From NCBI RefSeq assembly GCF_008705135.1, contig NZ_CP023694.1, positions 3,162,001 through 3,226,000 of the forward strand: DNA of 64,000 nt, in the 5' to 3' direction. This document shows, one piece after another, positions 58,675 through 64,000 of this stretch (within the stretch, counting starts at the first letter, position 1; each line of letters begins with the position of its first letter). Source of the DNA: Streptomyces coeruleorubidus (GTDB taxonomy: Bacteria; Actinomycetota; Actinomycetes; Streptomycetales; Streptomycetaceae). The notes below the pieces were generated by a model. That model ran no database searches. It saw only the letters and a list, made by a program, of their open reading frames with translations, and was not told the origin of the DNA. A program made the translations under genes and the position numbers.

Positions 58675-59406
58675 ATGACGGTGACTTGGGAAGACCTCGG
58701 ATGGGAGCGCGTGGCCGCCGGTGTGGGACGGTGCCGGCTGCCGGTGTGGGACTGCACGACCGGGCTGGTCGCCGGGGAGGGGGCGGTCCTCATGATCGAC
58801 GCGGGGTCGAGCCTCGCCGAGGGGGCGAAACTGGGCGCGCAGGCGCGGGCACTCACCGGTCACCGTGTGACACATCTCGCGCTGACCCACCCGCACTTCG
58901 ACCATGTCTTCGGCGCCGCGGCGCTCCCGGACACCGAGGTGTTCGGCGCGGTGGGCGTGGACGCGCTGCTGACACGGGTGCGGGACCGCGAGGAACTGCG
59001 CGAGGACGGGGTGCGCCAAGGCCTGGCGGCGCCCACGGCCCGGGAGGCGGCGGAGCGGCTGACCCCGCCCGGCCACCTGGTCTCCGGCGAGTGGACCCTC
59101 GATCTGGGCGGCGGGCGCCAGGTGCTGCTGGCGAACGTGGGCCCCGGGCACACCGCGCACGATCTGGCGGTGCTGGTGCCGGGTGATCCGGAGGTGGTGT
59201 TCTGCGGCGATCTGGTCGAGGAGTCCGGCGAGCCGCAGGCGGGCCCCGACGCCGTGCCGTCGCACTGGCCGGCCGCCCTGGACCGGCTGCTCGACCTGGG
59301 CGGGGAGGACGCGCTGTACGTGCCCGGTCACGGAGCGGTGGTGGACGCGGCGTTCGTCCGGGCCCAGCGGGACTCGCTGGCGGCGCGTTTCGGCGTGTCT
59401 CCGTGA
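58675..59406 (+). CDS. MBL-fold metallohydrolase
   Basis: A 243-residue metallo-beta-lactamase-fold hydrolase. The metal motif is H72-P-H74-F-D76-H77 in [14 protein letters not shown]. Further ligands are in [23 protein letters not shown] and [10 protein letters not shown]. No signal peptide is present. The substrate is not predictable. It starts at ATG 58675, divergent from hrcA, across the region that contains the CIRCE site. Confidence 0.9.
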   Translation: MTVTWEDLGWERVAAGVGRCRLPVWDCTTGLVAGEGAVLMIDAGSSLAEGAKLGAQARALTGHRVTHLALTHPHFDHVFGAAALPDTEVFGAVGVDALLTRVRDREELREDGVRQGLAAPTAREAAERLTPPGHLVSGEWTLDLGGGRQVLLANVGPGHTAHDLAVLVPGDPEVVFCGDLVEESGEPQAGPDAVPSHWPAALDRLLDLGGEDALYVPGHGAVVDAAFVRAQRDSLAARFGVSP

Positions 59407-59437
59407 CGACCCGCCGGCTTCTCCTATCGTCATTCGA

Positions 59438-60247
59438 ATGCGCCAGTACTCGCCCGATCTGACCCCGCCGTGGAAGAAGCCGCAGCAGCCGGTGCCCGAG
59501 GTTCCGGCGGAGCCGGGTCTGGTCGTCGAGGAGGCCGGGACCGGCTTCTGCGGTGCGGTGATCCGCTGCGAGGCGGGCACGGTGACGCTGGAGGACCGCT
59601 TCGGCAAGCACCGGGTGTTCCCCATGGAGCCGCGCGGCTTCCTCCTGGAGGGCAGGGCCGTGACACTGATCCGCCCCTCGGCGGGCGGCCCCGCGCGTCC
59701 CACCCGCACCGCCTCCGGTTCGGTCGCCGTCCCCGGTGCCCGCGCACGCGTGGCCCGCGCCGGCCGCATCTACGTCGAGGGCCGCCACGACGCCGAGCTG
59801 GTCGAGAAGGTCTGGGGCGACGACCTGCGCATCGAGGGCGTGGTCGTGGAGTACCTGGAGGGGGTCGACGACCTGCCGTCCATCGTCGACTCCTTCGCCC
59901 CCGGCCCCGACGCCCGCCTCGGCGTCCTGGTGGACCACCTGGTGCCGGGCAGCAAGGAGTGGCGCATCGCCGAGTCGGTGACGAGCGACCACGCCCTGGT
60001 CGTCGGCCACCCCTACATCGACATCTGGGAGGCGGTGAAACCGTCGTCCCTGGGCATCGAGGCCTGGCCCCGGGTCCCGCGCGGCCAGGACTGGAAGACG
60101 GGTGTGTGCAGGGCTCTGGGCTGGCCGGAGAACACGGGGGCGGCTTGGCAGCGGATCCTGTCGGGCGTCCGGTCGTACAAGGACCTGGAGCCGGAACTGC
60201 TGGGCAGGGTGGAGGAACTGATCGACTTCGTGACGACGCCGACGTAG
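59438..60247 (+). CDS. DUF3097-like actinobacterial protein
   Basis: A 269-residue cytosolic protein conserved in actinobacteria, which I recognise as DUF3097. It opens [17 protein letters not shown]. The middle [23 protein letters not shown] looks like a Toprim-type metal-binding start (EG..D), followed by [19 protein letters not shown]. Its molecular role is not known. It starts at ATG 59438, 31 bp after the MBL-fold gene on the same strand; the stop codon lies at the edge of a short tandem repeat. Confidence 0.85.
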   Translation: MRQYSPDLTPPWKKPQQPVPEVPAEPGLVVEEAGTGFCGAVIRCEAGTVTLEDRFGKHRVFPMEPRGFLLEGRAVTLIRPSAGGPARPTRTASGSVAVPGARARVARAGRIYVEGRHDAELVEKVWGDDLRIEGVVVEYLEGVDDLPSIVDSFAPGPDARLGVLVDHLVPGSKEWRIAESVTSDHALVVGHPYIDIWEAVKPSSLGIEAWPRVPRGQDWKTGVCRALGWPENTGAAWQRILSGVRSYKDLEPELLGRVEELIDFVTTPT

Positions 60248-60275
60248 CTGCTCAGCTGCTCAGCTGCTCAGCTGC
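60246..60275. repeat. Tandem octamer AGCTGCTC, 3.75 copies
   Basis: AGCTGCTC is repeated at 60246-60253, 60254-60261 and 60262-60269, followed by AGCTGC. The first copy includes the last two bases of the upstream TAG stop codon. It may be a slippage-prone microsatellite. Confidence 0.85.
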
Positions 60276-60277
60276 GG

Positions 60278-60320
60278 GCAATCGTGCCTCCCCCAGTGCC
60301 TTAAGGGCCTGGGAGGTGCC
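60278..60320. terminator. Intergenic hairpin, possibly part of a dispersed Streptomyces repeat
   Basis: A GCCTCCCCCAG / [12 protein letters not shown] stem with CCTTAAGG at its tip lies between the convergent DUF3097-like and hemW genes. The following GC-rich stretch to 60400 (GGCACGGGTGGGCGCAGCGG) resembles intergenic sequence that I recall as recurring in many Streptomyces genomes. Termination in both directions is likely. Confidence 0.5.
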
Positions 60321-60404
60321 CCCAGGGCGGCACGGGTGGGCGCAGCGGCACCCCGCTACGCCGGGCTGCGGACCCACCCCGCCCCAGCACCAACGCCGAG
60401 CACC

Positions 60405-61646
60405 TCAGTCCACGAGGTCCCGCACCACCGCATCCGCCAGCAACCGCCCCCGCAACGTCAGCACCGCACGCCCCTCCTCGTACGGAGCGGCATCCAGAAG
60501 CCCGTCCGACAGCGCCCTGCGTGAGGCAGCCAACCCCTCCTCCCGCAACAGCGACAACGGCACCCCTTCCCGAAGCCGCAACTCCAGCAGAATCCGCTCG
60601 ACCCGCCGGTCCTCCCCCGACAGCACCTCACGCCCGGCACCGGGCGACCGCCCCGCCGCCAGCGCCCCCGCATACGCCCCGGGATGCTTCACGTTCCACC
60701 ACCGCACCCCGCCCACATGACTGTGCGCGCCCGGCCCGGCCCCCCACCAGTCGGCCCCCCGCCAGTACAGCTCGTTGTGCAGGCATCGCCCTGCTTCCGA
60801 GGTCGCCCAGTTCGACACCTCGTACCACTCGAAGCCCGCGCCCGAGAGGGTCTCGTCCGCGATCAGATACCGGTCGGCATGCACATCGTCGTCGGTCATC
60901 GGCACCTCGCCCCGGCGGATCCGACGAGCCAGCTGCGTCCCCTCCTCGACGATCAGGGCGTACGCGCTGACATGGTCCGGCCCCGCACCCAGCACCGCGT
61001 CCAGCGACGCCCGCCAGTCGTCGTCGGACTCCCCCGGCGTGCCGTAGATCAGGTCGAGATTCACATGCTCGAACCCAGCCGCACGAGCCTCGGCCACACA
61101 CGCCTCGGGCCGCCCCGGCGTGTGCGTCCGGTCCAGCACCTTCAGCACATGCTGCCTCGCGCTCTGCATGCCGAACGAGATCCGGTTGAAGCCCCCCTCG
61201 CGCAGAGCCGCCAGATACGCCGGATCCACCGACTCCGGGTTCGCCTCGGTCGTGACCTCGGCGTCCTCCGCGAGCCCGAACTCGTCACGGACGGCCGCGA
61301 GCATCCGCACCAGGTCACCGGCGTCGAGCAGGGTGGGCGTACCCCCGCCCACGAACACCGTACGAACGGGCCGGGGGTCGTCCCCCAGCACCTTCCGCGC
61401 CAGCCGGACCTCGTCCACCAGCGTCTCGGCGTAGTTGTCGCGCGAGGCCAGCACGCCACCGGTGCCGCGCAGCTCGGTCGCCGTGTAGGTGTTGAAGTCG
61501 CAGTAGCCGCAGCGGGTCGCGCAGTATGGGACGTGCAGGTAGAACCCGAGCGGGCGGTCGGCGGCCCCGGCGAGGGCGGACGCGGGCAGCGCGCCGTCGT
61601 CGGGGACGGGCTCACCGTCGGGGAGTGCGGAAGGCATACGTTCCAT
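60405..61646 (-). CDS. hemW: Radical SAM heme chaperone HemW
   Basis: A 413-residue radical-SAM protein related to oxygen-independent coproporphyrinogen oxidase but of the HemW type, which delivers heme. The cluster motif is C42-A-T-R-C46-G-Y-C49 preceded by LGFYLHVPY. GGGTPTLLDAGDLVRML, NPESVDPAYLAALREGGFNRISFGMQS and NLDLIYGTPGES are family segments. The C-terminal HemN-like domain (ILLELRLREGVPLSLL) is present. The start is ATG 61646. A long N-terminal acidic/Pro segment precedes the barrel. Confidence 0.94.
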   Translation of the reverse strand: MERMPSALPDGEPVPDDGALPASALAGAADRPLGFYLHVPYCATRCGYCDFNTYTATELRGTGGVLASRDNYAETLVDEVRLARKVLGDDPRPVRTVFVGGGTPTLLDAGDLVRMLAAVRDEFGLAEDAEVTTEANPESVDPAYLAALREGGFNRISFGMQSARQHVLKVLDRTHTPGRPEACVAEARAAGFEHVNLDLIYGTPGESDDDWRASLDAVLGAGPDHVSAYALIVEEGTQLARRIRRGEVPMTDDDVHADRYLIADETLSGAGFEWYEVSNWATSEAGRCLHNELYWRGADWWGAGPGAHSHVGGVRWWNVKHPGAYAGALAAGRSPGAGREVLSGEDRRVERILLELRLREGVPLSLLREEGLAASRRALSDGLLDAAPYEEGRAVLTLRGRLLADAVVRDLVD

Positions 61647-61664
61647 TGTCCAGCACCCGGGCGG

Positions 61665-64000
61665 TCACTCGGCCTGGAGCACCAGCAGCGCCAGATCGTC
61701 CGCCGGGGGCCGCGCCCCGAACTCGTGCACGAGCCGCCTGATCCGCTCGGCTATCAGCTCGGCGTCCAGCCCCGCGCACCCGGCCAGCGCCGCCGCGAGC
61801 CCGTCCCCGTCGTCGAACTGGCGGGAGCCGGAGCGGCGCTCGGTCACGCCGTCGGTGACGCACAGCAGCGTGTCGCCGGACCGCAGCTCGAAGGTCTCAC
61901 TGGTGTACGTGGCGTCCTCGACGACGCCCAGGAGGGTCTGGGGCTGAGCGGCCGTGTGCACCTCGCCGCCCGTCCCGAGCACCAGGGGCAGCGGGTGCCC
62001 GGCGGAGGCGACGGTGCAGCGGACGCCGCCGTCGAAGGGGACCAGCTCGCCGTACAGCAGGGACAGGAAGCGCGTCTGGGGGCCGTCGCCGGGCGGGGTC
62101 GGGCGGGCGCCCGCGGCCACCAGCGCGCGGGCCGCCGCGTCCGCGGCCTCCGTGGCGTCGTCGAGCAGGAGCTGGTTGAGGCGGTCCAGGACGTCGGCGA
62201 CCCGGTAGCCCTCCCGGGCCAGCAGCCGCAGCCAGGGCCGGGCCAGGCCGATCACGACGGCGGCCTCGGGGCCCTTGCCCTGGACGTCGCCGACGGCGAA
62301 GCACCAGCGGCCGTCACCGGCCGGGAACAGATCGTAGAAGTCGCCGCTGGGCCCGCCCTTGTCGCACGGCTCGTAGACGAGGGCGCTGCGCACCCCGGGG
62401 ATCTCGGCCACGGCGCCGGGCAGCAGTCCGCGCTGGAGTACGGCGCTGATGGTGGCCTGGCGGGCGTACTGGCGGGCGGCGCCGATGGCGAGCGCGACCC
62501 GGCGGCTGAGGTCCTCGGCAAGGCCGGTGATCTCGTCGGGGAACCCGGCGGCACCGGACCGTCCGATGACGAGGGTGCCCAGCGGGCGTCCACCGGCGAC
62601 GAGCCGGTACGCGAGGGCCGAGCCCGGCTCGCCGGGCTCGTCACCGAGCGCCTCGCCGGGCCAGGGGTAGTCGACCGGCCCGGACCCCATCGGGTCGGAC
62701 GGGTGCGGCGCGTCCTTCTCCAGGGCCCGGCGCAGCTCCTCGATGCGGTTCTCGCTGCCGTGCCAGACCCGGGCCAGCCGGGCCCCGCCCGCTCCGGCCC
62801 CGCCCCAGCCGCCTCCGGTGGCCTCGTCCTCCAGCCACACCGCGCACCAGTCGGCCAGCCGGGGCACGATCAACTGCCCGGCGAGGGCGGCGACCAGGTC
62901 CTCGTCCAGTTGTCCGGCGAGGAGGTCGGAGGCCTCGGCGAGGAAGGAGAGTGCACCGCGGCCCAGCCAGGCGCCGTCGCGACCGTCACGGCCGTCACAG
63001 TCCTCGTACCGGTCCCGCCAGTCCCGCAGGTCGTGCCAGTCACGCAGGTCGTGGGAGCCGCCGGGGTCATCCGCGTCCCGTGCGTCGCGCGCCTCCCGCA
63101 AGGGCCCATCCGGTGGCTCGTTCGCGCCGCGTCCGGCACGCCGTCGGCCCCGGTAGTCCTCCCGGTCGTCCTCTCCGGGGGGCGGCTCCGGTGCCAGGAT
63201 CTCCGCCACCCGCAGCCCGCGCGCCAGCGCGTGCTCCCCGGCGTACGCCTCGATCTGCTCGGCCGCCGCGCAACCCCCGGCGGGCAGCCTCGCCCACACG
63301 GTCTTCCGGCCCGTGCGGTACGTGATGCCCCAGGCCTCGGAGAGCGCGCCGACGAGCCGCAGGCCGCGCCCGTACTCCGGGGTGTCGTGCGGCGTTTCCG
63401 GCTCGCCGCCGCGCGGGGCGCGTGAGGGGTGGTGGTCGGAGACCTCGACGACGAGCGCGGCCGTGTCCTTGTCGTCGGCTTCCAGCCGGCACTCCAGCTC
63501 GACGTCGGTGCCGGCGTGCACGACGGCGTTGGTGACGAGCTCGCTGACGACGAGCAGCGCGTCGTCGGCGAGACGGTCGGTGAGGTGCTCGGCGCCGGGC
63601 AGTCCGAGCCCGGTCCACTCGGCGAGCGCCGCGCGCACCAGGGCGCGGGCGGAGCCCGGCGCGAGGGAGCTGCCGGACAGGGTCGCGTACGCCCGCGCGC
63701 GCTCCTTCTCAGGCGCCTCTGAAGCAACCACGGACACCTCCGACCCGGCCACCGGCTCCTCGGACGCGAGCACGGACACCTCGGACCCGGCCACCGGCTC
63801 CTCGGACACGAGCACGGACACCTCGGACCCGGCCACCGGCTCCTCGGACACGAGCGCCGGCGCCTCAGCGGTCAGCAGGGGCGCCTCGGATGCGGGCCCC
63901 GGCGCCTCGGAAGACGGTGCGCACTCCTCGGAGACGGCCCCCTCGTGCACGGGCACCGGCATCTCCGAAGCGTGGGCAGGCGCCTCTGAGGCACGGGAAG
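61665..64000 (-). CDS. SpoIIE-type protein phosphatase with HATPase domain, 5' end outside window
   Basis: A regulatory phosphatase of at least 777 residues. The start is not in the window: the frame stays open upstream of ATG 63962 and continues the SEAP-type low-complexity sequence. Order from the N-terminus: three 14-residue repeats of SEEPVAGSEVSVL type, an anti-sigma-like HATPase domain (DDALLVVSELVTNAVVHAG and GRGLRLVGALSEAWG), an Asp/Arg-rich linker (DLRDWHDLRDWRDRYED), a GAF-like region, and a PP2C/SpoIIE phosphatase domain (DKGGPSGDFYDLFPAGDGRW; GDVQGKGPEAA; DTLLCVTDGVTERR). Such proteins act on anti-anti-sigma factors in Streptomyces stress or developmental signalling. Confidence 0.93.
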   Translation of the reverse strand, partial: SRASEAPAHASEMPVPVHEGAVSEECAPSSEAPGPASEAPLLTAEAPALVSEEPVAGSEVSVLVSEEPVAGSEVSVLASEEPVAGSEVSVVASEAPEKERARAYATLSGSSLAPGSARALVRAALAEWTGLGLPGAEHLTDRLADDALLVVSELVTNAVVHAGTDVELECRLEADDKDTAALVVEVSDHHPSRAPRGGEPETPHDTPEYGRGLRLVGALSEAWGITYRTGRKTVWARLPAGGCAAAEQIEAYAGEHALARGLRVAEILAPEPPPGEDDREDYRGRRRAGRGANEPPDGPLREARDARDADDPGGSHDLRDWHDLRDWRDRYEDCDGRDGRDGAWLGRGALSFLAEASDLLAGQLDEDLVAALAGQLIVPRLADWCAVWLEDEATGGGWGGAGAGGARLARVWHGSENRIEELRRALEKDAPHPSDPMGSGPVDYPWPGEALGDEPGEPGSALAYRLVAGGRPLGTLVIGRSGAAGFPDEITGLAEDLSRRVALAIGAARQYARQATISAVLQRGLLPGAVAEIPGVRSALVYEPCDKGGPSGDFYDLFPAGDGRWCFAVGDVQGKGPEAAVVIGLARPWLRLLAREGYRVADVLDRLNQLLLDDATEAADAAARALVAAGARPTPPGDGPQTRFLSLLYGELVPFDGGVRCTVASAGHPLPLVLGTGGEVHTAAQPQTLLGVVEDATYTSETFELRSGDTLLCVTDGVTERRSGSRQFDDGDGLAAALAGCAGLDAELIAERIRRLVHEFGARPPADDLALLVLQAE
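63729..63854 (-). repeat. Three in-frame 42-bp tandem repeats in the SpoIIE phosphatase
   Basis: Three consecutive 42-bp units (63729-63770, 63771-63812, 63813-63854) differ at only a few bases and encode SEEPVAGSEVSVL(V/A)-type 14-residue repeats. The near-identity at DNA level implies recent expansion or ongoing homogenisation. Confidence 0.9.

Noticed and set aside
60684..63425. 913-codon plus-strand frame
   Set aside because: It is the complement of hemW and the SpoIIE phosphatase and has no recognisable domain; GC skew explains it.

Overview
The window is very GC-rich, codes densely on both strands with strong third-position GC bias, and uses many GTG starts and ATGA overlaps. Together with the gene content (SpoIIE-type phosphatase with an anti-sigma-like ATPase domain, tricorn-like S41 protease, zur next to znuACB, CIRCE-hrcA-dnaJ, glyS, recO/uppS, era/ybeY/phoH), this points to a Streptomyces or very close relative. 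From memory, much of the order resembles the glyS-to-hrcA part of the Streptomyces core chromosome. No tRNA, rRNA, CRISPR array, phage or insertion sequence was recognised.

Layout. 1-10 kb: an aldo/keto reductase cut by the left edge, a LysE exporter, an endonuclease/exonuclease/phosphatase protein, glyS, the zinc block znuA-znuC-znuB-zur with two candidate Zur operators, uppS, recO and a pair of tiny Streptomyces genes. 10-13.4 kb: an acetyltransferase, 5-oxoprolinase subunits pxpB and pxpC, a tyrosine-phosphatase-like protein and a FadR/GntR regulator. 13.4-21.4 kb: a Tat/lipoprotein binding protein, a permease, a fused permease-ATPase, a second ATPase, a NanA/DapA-type lyase and a convergent sialidase. 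With the FadR regulator and its TGGTCCGACC site this looks like a sialic acid scavenging locus. 21.4-28.5 kb: a two-component system, an MMPL transporter, a zinc-ribbon/TerB protein, and leuA preceded by a leucine-rich attenuator peptide. 28.5-31.3 kb: a cytosolic M4 protease with an emfourin-type inhibitor, and a GH1 beta-glucosidase.

The most distinctive region is 31.37-36.10 kb, a complete lasso peptide cluster: a 37-residue precursor, Asn-synthetase-like cyclase, RRE protein, transglutaminase-like leader peptidase and ABC exporter. The predicted core is LGFRAGPERFWFFRRRFF, with a likely Leu1-Glu8 ring of 8 residues and an unusual tail of only aromatic residues and arginine. I do not recognise this core. 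The cyclase PP-loop is one residue short of the usual SGGxDS pattern and the peptidase has Glu where the family triad usually has Asp.

36-42 kb is housekeeping (era, an orphan PII protein, a zinc-ligand-less cytidine deaminase homologue, YjbR, CorC-like protein, ybeY, phoH). 42-48 kb holds a PfkB kinase, a D-glucarate pathway pair with IclR regulator, and an MFS transporter ending in tandem repeats. 48-64 kb holds adenosine deaminase, RNase Z, a HIT protein, tricorn-like protease, a secreted protein, rsmE, a nitronate monooxygenase-like protein, dnaJ, hrcA with a perfect CIRCE, an MBL-fold protein, a DUF3097-like protein, hemW, and a SpoIIE phosphatase whose 5' end runs off the window.
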